Assembly (NCBI RefSeq): GCF_002115785.1
Contig: NZ_JFJY01000005.1
Coordinates: 124,001-188,000, forward strand
DNA length: 64,000 nt
Source: Thalassospira sp. MCCC 1A03138
GTDB taxonomy: Bacteria; Pseudomonadota; Alphaproteobacteria; Rhodospirillales; Thalassospiraceae
Direction of reading: 5' to 3'
Shown: positions 53,560-62,077 of the stretch, in pieces
How the letters are laid out: every line of letters begins with the position of its first letter
Position numbering within the stretch: the first letter of the stretch is position 1
The notes under the pieces: model-generated
Databases searched by the model: none
The model's input: only the letters and a program-made list of their open reading frames with translations
What the model was told of the DNA's origin: nothing
Translations under genes and position numbers: made by a program

Positions 53560-54909
53560 TCAGCTATCATTATTTGGCCGCAGGATAAATTCGAATTCGC
53601 GTTCTTCGGTGGCTGCACAATCATCCCCGGAAAGCAGCGGCATGCGCGAGAGACCTTCGCGGTTCACTGACGATGCCGATATTCTGGCGGCATCCGGACC
53701 GATTTTCCATTTGGCGGCAATCACGCTGGGATTTTCGGCATCGAACTCGTCCAGCTTGCGCCCAATGCGAGACTGCAAAACCGGCGCATAAGGAAATTTC
53801 TGCTGGGTCCAGAAACGTTTAGAAGGCTGAAAATATCCAACTTCGTCCAGAAACGAGACACCAAAATAATAACAGGACTCAAGCGAGTTATAGAAACGAC
53901 TGTCAGGGACGAAGCTGCCATCGGGCTTAAGGGAATGCCCAACACACCAATCAAGCATGGCGGCAATCTGTTCGCGCGCCAAGGCCCGTTCTGCCGACTT
54001 CATATGCGGCCACCCATAGCGAAAGATTTTCGCGACATCATAGTTGTTGTGATTATTAAATTCACCGCGGCTGAGCCATCCTTGCGGATATTCCATCTGG
54101 CGGCTTTCAAGAGTGGTGCGGATTATATCGGACCAATGCCCGACCCGCCCCTTGCGATAGGATACGATATGAAAAGTATAGCTGAGATCATCGTAACGAT
54201 GGGTTTTGCCATCCGAAATGTACCAAGGGCCCCAGTAACCGGTTTCGGGGTTCTGGATTTCATCAAGGAATTTGCGGAAGGCATCAACATAGTTTTGATC
54301 AAGATTGATGCCGCGCACATGTTTCTGCGCATAGCGTCGCAAGGACGGCTTGAAACAAAGCTGCGCCAGACAGCAGATCACACTGCCGAATTCATCGCGC
54401 TGATTGCGTCCGGTGGTGGCAATATCGGAAACAAGAAGCTTTTCCAGATAGTTTCGCATTGCCGGAGCCGTTGCAATCGGTTCTAGGAAATGCAGCGGAT
54501 AACGCGGCGCGCGGCCTTCATTGGACAATTCATGCAAACGCACGATTGTCGCATCAAATTTGTGGTGGAATTCGTTATATTGCCAACCCCATGAACCATC
54601 GAACGAAGACTGACTTGCGACATAACTTTGATCGACATCATCAAAGCTGTTTTCCAATCTGTCGACAAGTTGGTCAAGTTCCGGCCAGTATGCCGTGTAT
54701 CGCGCCAGCCATTTGGCATAGATATACAGTTGCTGGGATGCCAGCATTGTCCGGCTGTATTCGGAAAATTTACGCAACGCCAGCGATAGCGCCCCCAGAT
54801 AATCGATATATTTGAGCGCCTTGTCCTGATAGCCGTGATCGTAACGCGTAAAATCCCGCGTAATCACGCAGCTATTACCAATCCCTGTCAGGCTTTGCTC
54901 AATCGACAT
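53560..54909 (-). CDS. Uncharacterised protein, possible alpha/alpha-toroid fold
   Basis: 449 residues from ATG 54909 (AAGG 5 nt upstream). No signal peptide or membrane span. Repeating helices with Trp/Tyr/Gly-rich loops: YAKWLARYTAYWPELDQLVDRLEN, SSFDGSWGWQYNEFHHKFDATI, NPETGYWGPWYISDGKTHRYDDLSY, NNHNNYDVAKIFRYGWPHM and LKPDGSFVPDSRFYNSLESCYYFGV. The spacing resembles glycosidase, lyase or terpene-cyclase alpha/alpha toroids, but I cannot assign a family. It has a long AT-rich leader and stands alone after the MATE gene. Confidence 0.75.
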   Translation of the reverse strand: MSIEQSLTGIGNSCVITRDFTRYDHGYQDKALKYIDYLGALSLALRKFSEYSRTMLASQQLYIYAKWLARYTAYWPELDQLVDRLENSFDDVDQSYVASQSSFDGSWGWQYNEFHHKFDATIVRLHELSNEGRAPRYPLHFLEPIATAPAMRNYLEKLLVSDIATTGRNQRDEFGSVICCLAQLCFKPSLRRYAQKHVRGINLDQNYVDAFRKFLDEIQNPETGYWGPWYISDGKTHRYDDLSYTFHIVSYRKGRVGHWSDIIRTTLESRQMEYPQGWLSRGEFNNHNNYDVAKIFRYGWPHMKSAERALAREQIAAMLDWCVGHSLKPDGSFVPDSRFYNSLESCYYFGVSFLDEVGYFQPSKRFWTQQKFPYAPVLQSRIGRKLDEFDAENPSVIAAKWKIGPDAARISASSVNREGLSRMPLLSGDDCAATEEREFEFILRPNNDS

Positions 54910-55046
54910 TGGTTGCCTTTTCCTGTTGAACCCAGAAATGCGAACCTGCTTCCTTGCATCGGCCGTTACCGATGCCAACTGTCAGGAGATGCGTGAATTC
55001 CCCAATCCGCTTGGCAGGATTGCATCCTGTTTTTGGGACTGATGTT

Positions 55047-55071
55047 TTCGGGCTCTCCTTTTTAGCCCGAA
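55047..55071 (-). other. Perfect hairpin in the leader of the orphan helical protein gene
   Basis: TTCGGGCT pairs with AGCCCGAA; on the minus strand the 9-nt loop (AAAAAGGAG) holds a ribosome-site-like AAGGAG. It is ~140 nt upstream of the ATG at 54909 with no T-tail, so not an ordinary terminator. Confidence 0.4.
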
Positions 55072-55301
55072 GGACAACCAAGTATTTTACAATGGTTGCC
55101 ACGCAAATACACTTAAACAGCTAATAAGTGTATAGCTTGAAACCGATCACAACACCACTCTAAAGGTGAACTCTGGGCAGTTTTTTATATACAAAAGAAT
55201 AACCATTGAGCCGCCGATATCAATTCCCTGCCCAGAAATGACAACTGGGGCACCGCTATCACTGACAGAAAATACCGGCATTATAAGGCCAAAAGAAAAG
55301 A

Positions 55302-55325
55302 CGCCCACAACGGGCGCCTTAACGG
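55302..55325 (-). terminator. Rho-independent terminator of the cysI-DUF934 operon
   Basis: Minus strand GGCGCCC/GGGCGTC stem (one G-U pair), 4-6-nt loop, then TTTTCTTTTG. 41 bp after the DUF934 stop. Confidence 0.72.
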
Positions 55326-55365
55326 AAATGCTATTTAAAGCCAGGCTTGATCAAACCAGATGAAA

Positions 55366-55890
55366 TCAGGACGCCGATTTAAGAGCCGCCCGACGCCGTT
55401 CACGAAGCGATGCAGCCGTAACCCGCCCATCCCCTGTCGGTTGATAATAAACCGTCATTTCCTTTAATGCGGCGCGCACTTTTGTCAGCGATACATCGTC
55501 GTCATTTTTCAACTCATATGCGTCAAATCCGCAGCGATGCATATAGAGAATCTGGTCGCGCAACACGTCACCAATTGCACGAAGTTCACCCTTGAAACCA
55601 AGACGTTCGCGCAGAACACGCGCATAAGAATATCCGCGACCGTCGGTATAGGCCGGGAAATGGACGGTGATGATCGAAAGACGATCCAGATCGTTTGCCA
55701 AATCTTCCGGCGCATCGCCGGGGTTAAGCTGCACGCCAAGACCACCATTGCGGCCGATCAGCGTTTCGCGTTCTTCCTTAAAACGCGCAAGAGGCACGAT
55801 AATGTTTTCCTCCCCCGGCGGAAGGTCGGCCTCGGCGTCAAGCGTGATCCATTCCTGATCAATCACACTGTCATTCTTAACGATCGCCAT
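55366..55890 (-). CDS. DUF934 protein
   Basis: 174 residues from ATG 55890; AGGAGGT is 6 nt upstream. Recognisable DUF934 segments: GLGVQLNPGDAPEDLANDLDRLSIITVHFPAYTDGRGYSYARVLRERLGFKGELRAIGDVLRDQI (in parts) and MHRCGFDAYEL. Family members are regularly adjacent to sulfite/nitrite reductase and are proposed to act in sulfur assimilation; no activity is proven. It overlaps the end of the upstream reductase gene by 14 bp. Confidence 0.85.
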   Translation of the reverse strand: MAIVKNDSVIDQEWITLDAEADLPPGEENIIVPLARFKEERETLIGRNGGLGVQLNPGDAPEDLANDLDRLSIITVHFPAYTDGRGYSYARVLRERLGFKGELRAIGDVLRDQILYMHRCGFDAYELKNDDDVSLTKVRAALKEMTVYYQPTGDGRVTAASLRERRRAALKSAS

Positions 55891-57532
55891 AAAGCACCTC
55901 CTTGAACGGGTCCATGCCGACACGGCGATAGGTATCGATAAAACGTTCGCCGGTTTCGCGAATGCCAAGATATTTGGTCACCAGACTTTCAATGGCATCG
56001 ACGACTTCGGCTTCGGAGAAACCGGCACCGGCGATTTTACCGATTTCGGCATTCTCACTGGCGTCGCCGCCAAGGGTGATCTGATAGAATTCCTTGCCAC
56101 GTTTATCGAGGCCCAGAATACCGATATGACCAACATGGTGATGCCCGCAGGCATTGATGCAACCGGAAATCTTAATCTTGAGTTCGCCGATATCATGCTG
56201 ACGATCCAGATCGGAAAAACGTTCCGAAATGCGCTGTGAAAGCGGGATCGAACGCGCTGTTGCCAGGGCGCAGTAATCCAGCCCGGGGCAGGAAATGATG
56301 TCGGTAACATAGCCAAGGTTTGCCGTTGCCAGATTGGCGTTTTTCAGCTCCGCCCAAAGCGAGAACAAATCGGCCTTTTTCACGTGCGGCAAAACCAGAT
56401 TCTGTTCGTGGGTTACACGGACATCACCAAAACTGTACTGCTCCGACAGATCGGCAACCAGTTCCATCTGGGTATCGGTTGCATCACCCGGAATACCACC
56501 AATCGGCTTCAGCGATACGTTGGCAATCGCATAACCCGGTTGCTTGTGCGCAATGACGTTCGAACGCACCCAGTTGGAGAATTCCCGGTTTTCGGCCTTA
56601 CGACGTTCAAATTCGGAATCATCGTCGGAAAGGGTTTCGAATGCCGGAGGGGCGAACTGTTCGATGTAATGCGCAATTTCGGCATCATCGACGCGCAGTG
56701 ATCCGCCCTTGATCTGTGCCCATTCTTCCTCGACCAGACGCTGCATTTCCTCGACCCCGATTTCATGGACGAGGATTTTGATGCGTGCCTTGTACTTATT
56801 GTCACGACGGCCAAAGCGGTTATAAACCCGCAGGATCGCCTCAAGATACGAAAACAGATCGTTCTTGCCGATAAAGTCACGCACGGTTTTACCAACGAAT
56901 GGCGTGCGACCAAGACCACCACCGACGATGACTTCAAACCCGACCTCGCCCGCATCATTCTGATGCATGCGAAGTCCGATATCATGGACCTTTACTGCGG
57001 CGCGGTCATTTGGCGACCCGGTCACCGCGATTTTGAATTTGCGCGGCAGATAGGTGAATTCCGGATGGAACGTTGACCACTGGCGGATCAGTTCGCAATA
57101 GGGCCGCGGATCTTCGATCTCGTCGGCGGCTGCTCCTGCGTACTGGTCAGTTGTCGTGTTGCGGATGCAATTGCCCGATGTCTGGATCGCGTGCATTTCG
57201 ACCTTGGCAAGATCAAGCAATGCATCGGGAATTTCATCAAGCTTCGGCCAGTTATACTGGATATTCTGCCGGGTCGTGAAATGTCCGTATCCCTTGTCAT
57301 AACGGCGCGCGATATAGCCAAGCTGGCGCAACTGATCAGCGCGCAGCGTACCATAAGGAACGGCGACACGCAGCATGTAGGCGTGAAGCTGAAGATAAAC
57401 ACCGTTCATCAGACGAAGCGGGCGGAATTGATCCTCGGTAATGTCGCCGGACAGGCGACGTTTGACCTGCTCGCGGAATTGCTCGGTACGTTCCAGCACC
57501 AGCTGGCGGTCGAAATCATCATAGCGATACAT
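55877..57532 (-). CDS. cysI: Assimilatory sulfite/nitrite reductase (siroheme, 4Fe-4S)
   Basis: 551 residues. Siroheme/4Fe-4S motifs: CPGLDYCALATARSIPLSQRISE and ISGCINACGHHHVGHIGILG, with the four cluster Cys spread over the pair; QIPWSGVGLRMHQNDAGEVGFEVIVGGGLGRTPFVG-type AVKVHDIGLRMHQNDAGE. Ferredoxin-type (CysI-like without a flavoprotein) or nitrite reductase cannot be told apart by eye; flanking DUF2849 and DUF934 favour sulfite reduction in cysteine synthesis. Confidence 0.9.
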   Translation of the reverse strand: MYRYDDFDRQLVLERTEQFREQVKRRLSGDITEDQFRPLRLMNGVYLQLHAYMLRVAVPYGTLRADQLRQLGYIARRYDKGYGHFTTRQNIQYNWPKLDEIPDALLDLAKVEMHAIQTSGNCIRNTTTDQYAGAAADEIEDPRPYCELIRQWSTFHPEFTYLPRKFKIAVTGSPNDRAAVKVHDIGLRMHQNDAGEVGFEVIVGGGLGRTPFVGKTVRDFIGKNDLFSYLEAILRVYNRFGRRDNKYKARIKILVHEIGVEEMQRLVEEEWAQIKGGSLRVDDAEIAHYIEQFAPPAFETLSDDDSEFERRKAENREFSNWVRSNVIAHKQPGYAIANVSLKPIGGIPGDATDTQMELVADLSEQYSFGDVRVTHEQNLVLPHVKKADLFSLWAELKNANLATANLGYVTDIISCPGLDYCALATARSIPLSQRISERFSDLDRQHDIGELKIKISGCINACGHHHVGHIGILGLDKRGKEFYQITLGGDASENAEIGKIAGAGFSEAEVVDAIESLVTKYLGIRETGERFIDTYRRVGMDPFKEVLYGDR

Positions 57533-57544
57533 GGTGTATCCTCC

Positions 57545-57838
57545 TTACCCGGCCTGATAGCCGAGATCCTGCCGCACGCTGGGACCCTTGGTGCGCAAGA
57601 CTTCACGGTATTTCGTCGGAACCAGTCCGTCGTCCTGTTGCTCGACCTCGATCAGATACGGGCCGACGATGACAGTATCGAGCTCGGGTACACTGGCCTC
57701 GGCCAGCAAGGCGTCACCCGCCTCTTTTCCATCGGCTATACGCGACTGGTCGATATTTTCACTCCAACCGCCATCTGCGGTCAGGAAAACGACCAACCCG
57801 TCATCAAGACGGTTTGCCGTGACAACTTGCAGGGACAT
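57545..57838 (-). CDS. DUF2849 protein
   Basis: 97 residues. TANRLDDGLVVFLTADGGWSENIDQSRIADGKEAGDALL and PYLIEVE mark the DUF2849 family, regularly found beside sulfite reductase in alphaproteobacteria. No fold-based function known; a role in the same pathway is inferred. Opens the operon (cysI begins 12 bp later). Confidence 0.87.
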   Translation of the reverse strand: MSLQVVTANRLDDGLVVFLTADGGWSENIDQSRIADGKEAGDALLAEASVPELDTVIVGPYLIEVEQQDDGLVPTKYREVLRTKGPSVRQDLGYQAG

Positions 57839-57923
57839 TCGGTTCTCTCAGCCTGTAAATCTCTCTGGGTGATGCCCTGTCTGTGGACATTTTCTGCATC
57901 AGAATTTGGATGATTACGCACTA

Positions 57924-57995
57924 TTGGTCAAGTTTTTTTGTGAAATACATATAATTACAATTATTATTTGTAATTATTAATCCCCCCTTGACCAA
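57924..57995. promoter_or_regulatory. Nested inverted repeats in the divergent control region of the sulfur operon
   Basis: The outer 9-bp arms TTGGTCAAG/CTTGACCAA (57924-57932, 57987-57995) and inner 10-bp arms ATAATTACAA/TTGTAATTAT (57951-57960, 57968-57977) are nearly concentric, and TTGACC on each strand points outwards like paired -35 elements. The inner palindrome fits a LysR-type (T-N11-A) operator; CysB-like control is possible. Confidence 0.55.
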
Positions 57996-58056
57996 ACCAC
58001 GCATGACTTCTAGGTCAGATAACACCCTGTCTCGCCCGAAAGAATACGAACAAACC

Positions 58057-58473
58057 ATGCCCCTTCACCTGATCAAACTCAGCGTCGGTACAGAAAGCCC
58101 TGAAACCCTGCGTCAATGGCAGGCCTATTTTGGCGGGCTTCACGGCCGGATTTACCACACCACACGAATGACTCCGAAACGCAAGACGGAGATTCTGGAG
58201 GGTGGTTCAATCTATTGGGTGATCAAGGGGGCCATTCGTGCCCGCCAGCGCGTTGTCGATCTGGAAGAATTCATTGACGAGGAAGGCATCAAACATTGCC
58301 GCATCGTCCTTGATCCCGAACTGGTCGAAACCCGCACATGGCCCCACCGCGCATTTCAGGGCTGGCGATACCTTACCGAAGACAAATGCCCACCGGATGA
58401 AAAGCAGGCCGGTGGCGCAGAAGCACTTCCCGAAGACATGGCAGACGAATTGCGCGAACTTGGCCTGATCTGA
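58057..58473 (+). CDS. DUF1489 protein
   Basis: 138 residues from ATG 58057, matching the family start (MPLHLIKLSVGTESPETLRQWQ). RIYHTTRMTPKRKTEIL, GGSIYWVIKGAIRARQRVVDLE and RPHRAFQGWRYL-like WPHRAFQGWRYLTEDKCPPD are conserved DUF1489 features. Function unknown. Divergent from the sulfur operon, with its stop 2 bp from the end of the convergent LysR gene. Confidence 0.87.
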   Translation: MPLHLIKLSVGTESPETLRQWQAYFGGLHGRIYHTTRMTPKRKTEILEGGSIYWVIKGAIRARQRVVDLEEFIDEEGIKHCRIVLDPELVETRTWPHRAFQGWRYLTEDKCPPDEKQAGGAEALPEDMADELRELGLI

Positions 58474-58475
58474 AT

Positions 58476-59438
58476 TCAGGCATCGGGATTGGGCGTAATG
58501 ATTGTCAATGCCGGCTGACTTTCCTCGATATCCGTAAGCGTTGCGGCAACTTCATCCTTTAACCAGCGGATAAAGGCCTGCACACGCGGCCGGTTCAGGT
58601 TTTCCTCGGGACAGGTCAGATAATAGGCATAGCTTGACGCGACGGTTTGCGGGAACGGCCGGACAAGCAAACCGGCCTTCAGGTCCTGCGCAGCCAGACT
58701 GGTGCGTGCCATACCAACACCATGCCCCATCAGGGCCGCCTGAATAACCATGTCGCCGGAATTGAAGCGTAGCCCGCGACGCAGATCAATACCCTTGACG
58801 CCAACCCCTTCCAACCAGAACTGCCAATCCGCAGCACGGGGCTGTTCTATATGTGAAGTCGCATCATGCAACAGTTGGTGCCCTGCTATGTCGGCCGGTT
58901 TATTCAAAGGAGGACTTGATGCCAGATAATCCGGACTGCAAACCGGGAAAACCTCGTCACGCATCAACAGTTCGGTATAGAGATTGGGATAACGCCCTCG
59001 CCCAAAGCGTACCGCCAGATCAATGCCTTCGTTACGGAAATCAACCAGACGGTCATCAGCGTGAATGCGTACATCGATATCAGGATGTGCCTCGCGAAAA
59101 TGCCCCAGACGCGGCACCAGCCATTTGACGGCAAAGGATTGCAATACGCTGACCGTGACGACCCCGGCCTCCTCCACCGCCCGGAGACTTTCGATTTCCC
59201 CGGCAATGCGTGAAAAGCCTTCATACGTTGCCCGCGCCAGACGGTCACCTTCGTCAGTCAATTGCAATCGCCTCGGCAACCGAAAGAACAGCCGAAAACC
59301 CAAATATTCCTCGAGCTGGCGGATCTGCTGGCTAATAGCCCCCTGGGTCACAAAAAGTTCCTCGGCTGCACGGGTAAAATTAAGATGCCGGGCAGCCGCA
59401 TCAAACGCACGCAGGGACTGTAACGGGGGTAAACGCAT
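58476..59438 (-). CDS. LysR-family regulator, GcvA-like
   Basis: 320 residues from ATG 59438. The winged HTH starts MRLPPLQSLRAFDAAARHLNFTRAAEELFVTQGAISQQIRQLEEYLG, the GcvA-subgroup signature. The effector domain follows (VTVSVLQSFAVKWLVPRLGHF, LLMRDEVFPVCSP). GcvA controls glycine cleavage in E. coli; in alphaproteobacteria related regulators govern varied targets. Divergent from a DUF1127 gene, with a probable operator between. Confidence 0.9.
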   Translation of the reverse strand: MRLPPLQSLRAFDAAARHLNFTRAAEELFVTQGAISQQIRQLEEYLGFRLFFRLPRRLQLTDEGDRLARATYEGFSRIAGEIESLRAVEEAGVVTVSVLQSFAVKWLVPRLGHFREAHPDIDVRIHADDRLVDFRNEGIDLAVRFGRGRYPNLYTELLMRDEVFPVCSPDYLASSPPLNKPADIAGHQLLHDATSHIEQPRAADWQFWLEGVGVKGIDLRRGLRFNSGDMVIQAALMGHGVGMARTSLAAQDLKAGLLVRPFPQTVASSYAYYLTCPEENLNRPRVQAFIRWLKDEVAATLTDIEESQPALTIITPNPDA

Positions 59439-59461
59439 TTTTTGCCTCAAGCCAGCCAATC

Positions 59462-59476
59462 ATTAGGTCAACTAAT
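59462..59476. promoter_or_regulatory. LysR/GcvA-type operator ATTAG-N5-CTAAT
   Basis: A perfect inverted repeat of the CTAAT pentamer, which is known in E. coli GcvA binding sites, between the LysR gene and the DUF1127 gene. A second ATTAG lies at 59552 within a CCTCT-CATT-AGAGG hairpin just before the DUF1127 ribosome site. Confidence 0.55.
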
Positions 59477-59581
59477 ACTTAACCCCAGAAATACTCGTTT
59501 GTCACGCAAGACGTTTGGCGTGAATATGGGTCTCAACCATAGAAACCTCTCATTAGAGGAACTTAATTCAGGAGAACGAAC

Positions 59582-59830
59582 ATGGCACATTCAATCTGCC
59601 AGACGACTTCTGGCCAGCACACGACACGCCACAACCATATCAGCGGCTTTCAGCAATTTTCCGGAAACCTGCAGCAGGGACTAAACACGGCACTGAACAT
59701 TATTGCCGCCACCATGGCCAAAAGGTCGCAACGCCGTGCCCTTATGCGGTTGAGCGACAGCCAGCTTGCCGATATCGGCCTGTCACGCACCGATGCCGAA
59801 GCCGAATATCGGAAATCCTATCCGATCTGA
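59582..59830 (+). CDS. DUF1127 small protein
   Basis: 82 residues, preceded by AGGAG 7 nt upstream. The C-terminal DUF1127 motif is clear: RALMRLSDSQLADIGLSRTDAEAEYRK. The first ~45 residues are polar and then amphipathic (LNTALNIIAATMAKRSQRR). DUF1127 proteins in alphaproteobacteria, such as CcaF1, act as small RNA-binding or stress-linked regulators; this copy is unexamined. Divergent from the LysR regulator. Confidence 0.86.
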   Translation: MAHSICQTTSGQHTTRHNHISGFQQFSGNLQQGLNTALNIIAATMAKRSQRRALMRLSDSQLADIGLSRTDAEAEYRKSYPI

Positions 59831-59971
59831 TCAGACGAGACCACCGACTGCGCCATGATCGAAAACCCGATCCGCCCCCACGGATTTGACATACCTCCTT
59901 GCGCCCCCTTTCGATCATGGCGCATTTATGCCACTGTAATTTCCCATCAAGGTTGCAGAGGCATCAGCAGA

Positions 59972-61009
59972 ATGGCCGCGAAAAAGCAAGGCACCCCGAC
60001 AAAGAAGACAGGAAGCAGCGACAATACGATCCGCAATGCAGTGAAACATACTGCACGCAGCCGCAAGGCCTCAAAACAGCATCCCGATCTTTCCAGTCTT
60101 GATAGCGAAGCCCGCGACCGTTTTTTGCTGGATGCCGAAAACATGACGATGGATCGCCTTGATGACCTTCCTTCAAGAAAACACAGTGCTTCTGAAAGAA
60201 CACCTTCCGGCGACGATCTTCCTCCGGATGTTGATCTTGATCCCAATTCACATGCCAAAAAGATGCATGGCAAACAGTATCTTGAGCTGATTGCGCCCCT
60301 GCATATCGAACTTCTCAAACTGCAAAACTGGATCAAATCCGAAAATATCAAATCCCTGGTCATCTTCGAAGGCCGCGATGCAGCAGGCAAAGGCGGCACG
60401 ATCAAACGCTTTACCGAACATCTTAATCCGCGCGGTGCACGTGTCGTCGCACTGGGCAAACCGAACGACCGGGAAGTGACCCAATGGTATTTCCAGCGTT
60501 ATGTCGAACATCTGCCGTCCGGCGGGGAAATCGTCCTGTTTGACCGGTCCTGGTATAACAGGGCGATGGTTGAACGGGTCATGGGCTTCTGCAACATGTT
60601 CGAAGTCAGCGAGTTCCTGCAATCGGTTCCAGCTTTGGAACGCATGCTGATCCGTTCCGAAATCCACATGACCAAATTCTATTTTTCGGTCAGTAAAAAA
60701 GAACAGGCGCGCCGGTTTGATCAGCGCAAACAAGACCCGCTTAAACAATGGAAACTAAGCCCGGTTGATCTGGCATCGCAAAATCTTTGGGATGCCTACA
60801 CCGAAGCAAAGACAGAGATGTTTTTCCATACCTCGACCACCGACAGTCCTTGGATCATTGTAAAGTCAGACGACAAGAAGCGCGCACGTGTAAACGCTAT
60901 CCGCTATTACCTTTCGCAGTTCGAATATCCCGGAAAAAGGCCTGAACTTCTGACCTATGACCGGCGGATCATTCACACCGTCAGCGAGGAACTGGCACTC
61001 GACGACTGA
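59972..61009 (+). CDS. ppk2: Polyphosphate kinase 2
   Basis: 345 residues from ATG 59972 (an upstream in-frame ATG at 59855 would add residues without PPK2 character). Catalytic P-loop domain: VIFEGRDAAGKGGTIKRFTEHLNPRGARVVALGKP (Walker A), FDRSWYNRAMVERVMGFC (Walker B) and FYFSVSKKEQARRFDQR. A ~95-residue basic/disordered N-terminal extension (Lys/Arg/Ser-rich) precedes it. PPK2 uses polyphosphate to phosphorylate nucleotides or the reverse; class and direction cannot be decided by eye. Confidence 0.91.
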   Translation: MAAKKQGTPTKKTGSSDNTIRNAVKHTARSRKASKQHPDLSSLDSEARDRFLLDAENMTMDRLDDLPSRKHSASERTPSGDDLPPDVDLDPNSHAKKMHGKQYLELIAPLHIELLKLQNWIKSENIKSLVIFEGRDAAGKGGTIKRFTEHLNPRGARVVALGKPNDREVTQWYFQRYVEHLPSGGEIVLFDRSWYNRAMVERVMGFCNMFEVSEFLQSVPALERMLIRSEIHMTKFYFSVSKKEQARRFDQRKQDPLKQWKLSPVDLASQNLWDAYTEAKTEMFFHTSTTDSPWIIVKSDDKKRARVNAIRYYLSQFEYPGKRPELLTYDRRIIHTVSEELALDD

Positions 61010-61129
61010 CAGATGAGTGATCCGATGTATTCCGGATCGTGGAAACATTGTCTCCATGACATTCCGCTGCATTGACATTCGCAAGGTGGCCTCCTTTACT
61101 GGTAACACCAATTACACGGGAGGCACGAA

Positions 61130-61999
61130 ATGGCAAAATGTGCATTTATCGGGCTGGGCGTCATGGGCTATCCCATGGCCGGCCACCTGCAAAAGGCAGG
61201 GCACGACGTTACTGTTTTCAACCGCACCGCCGCAAAAGCAGATAAATGGGCGGGCGAATATGGCGGAAAATCCGCCCCTACCCCTGCCGAAACCGCCAAC
61301 GGGGCAGAATTTGTTTTTATCTGCGTTGGCAATGACGATGATCTGCGAAGCGTCGTCCTCGGCGATACCGGTGCTCTCGCCGGGGCGGCAAAAAATGCTG
61401 TGATGATTGACAATACAACAGCATCAGCCGATGTCGCCCGCGAACTATATGCGGCTGCCAAAGATGCTGGTGTTTCCTTTATCGATGCCCCCGTATCGGG
61501 CGGACAGGCGGGTGCTGAAAACGGTGTTCTTACCGTCATGTGCGGCGGTGATCAGGCGGCATTTGATCGCGCGGCACCGGTTATTGATGCGTTTGCGCGC
61601 TCCTGCAAGCTGATGGGCGAGAGCGGATCGGGCCAACTGACCAAGATGGTGAATCAGATTTGCATCGCAGGCCTTGTTCAGGGTCTTTCCGAAGGTGTGA
61701 ATTTCGGTCGCAAGGCTGGCCTTGATATGGAAAAGGTTCTTGATGTGATTTCGAAAGGTGCCGCTGGCAGCTGGCAGATGGAAAACCGAGGCAAGACAAT
61801 GGTCGAAGACAAGTTTGACTTTGGCTTTGCCGTTGACTGGATGCGTAAAGATCTTGGGATCTGCCTTGAAGAATCGAAGCGCAATGGCGCGCGCCTGCCG
61901 GTAACCGCGCTTGTTGATCAATTCTATGCGCAGGTTCAGGAGCGTGGAGGAAACCGTTGGGATACATCCAGCCTGATTGATCTTCTGGCGCGTGGATAA
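61130..61999 (+). CDS. Beta-hydroxyacid dehydrogenase (3-hydroxyisobutyrate dehydrogenase family)
   Basis: 289 residues. NAD-binding AFIGLGVMGYPMAGHLQKAGHDVTVFNRT, substrate motif FIDAPVSGGQAGAENGVLTVMCGG, catalytic Lys in GQLTKMVNQICIAGLVQGLSEG, and C-terminal KDLGICLEESKRNGARLPVTALVDQFYAQVQERG. Members reduce/oxidise 3-hydroxyisobutyrate, tartronate semialdehyde or glyoxylate-like substrates; valine genes that would settle it are not adjacent. Confidence 0.88.
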   Translation: MAKCAFIGLGVMGYPMAGHLQKAGHDVTVFNRTAAKADKWAGEYGGKSAPTPAETANGAEFVFICVGNDDDLRSVVLGDTGALAGAAKNAVMIDNTTASADVARELYAAAKDAGVSFIDAPVSGGQAGAENGVLTVMCGGDQAAFDRAAPVIDAFARSCKLMGESGSGQLTKMVNQICIAGLVQGLSEGVNFGRKAGLDMEKVLDVISKGAAGSWQMENRGKTMVEDKFDFGFAVDWMRKDLGICLEESKRNGARLPVTALVDQFYAQVQERGGNRWDTSSLIDLLARG

Positions 62000-62030
62000 G
62001 CAGCACCGCAGACCTTTCAAAACACACAAA

Positions 62031-62062
62031 AAAACGCGGCCTTTTGCAGGGCCGCGTTTTTT
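62031..62062 (+). terminator. Bidirectional Rho-independent terminator
   Basis: AAAACGCGGCC (62031-62041) pairs perfectly with GGCCGCGTTTT (62050-62060), A-run left and T6 right, between convergent dehydrogenase and protease genes. Confidence 0.9.
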
Positions 62063-62077
62063 GACAATTTATCGCAA

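Larger units (their letters stand above)
54910..55365. other. 456-bp region without a protein gene
   Basis: It holds two hairpins (55015-55033 CAGGAT/ATCCTG followed by T5 on the plus strand; 55047-55071 TTCGGGCT/AGCCCGAA) and the terminator at 55302-55322. The stretch 55080-55300 is AT-rich with no assignable gene. Confidence 0.6.

Noticed and set aside
55015-55033. CAGGAT/ATCCTG hairpin followed by T5 on the plus strand as a terminator
   Set aside because: No plus-strand gene ends before it, and the stem is only 6 bp, so it is left unassigned.
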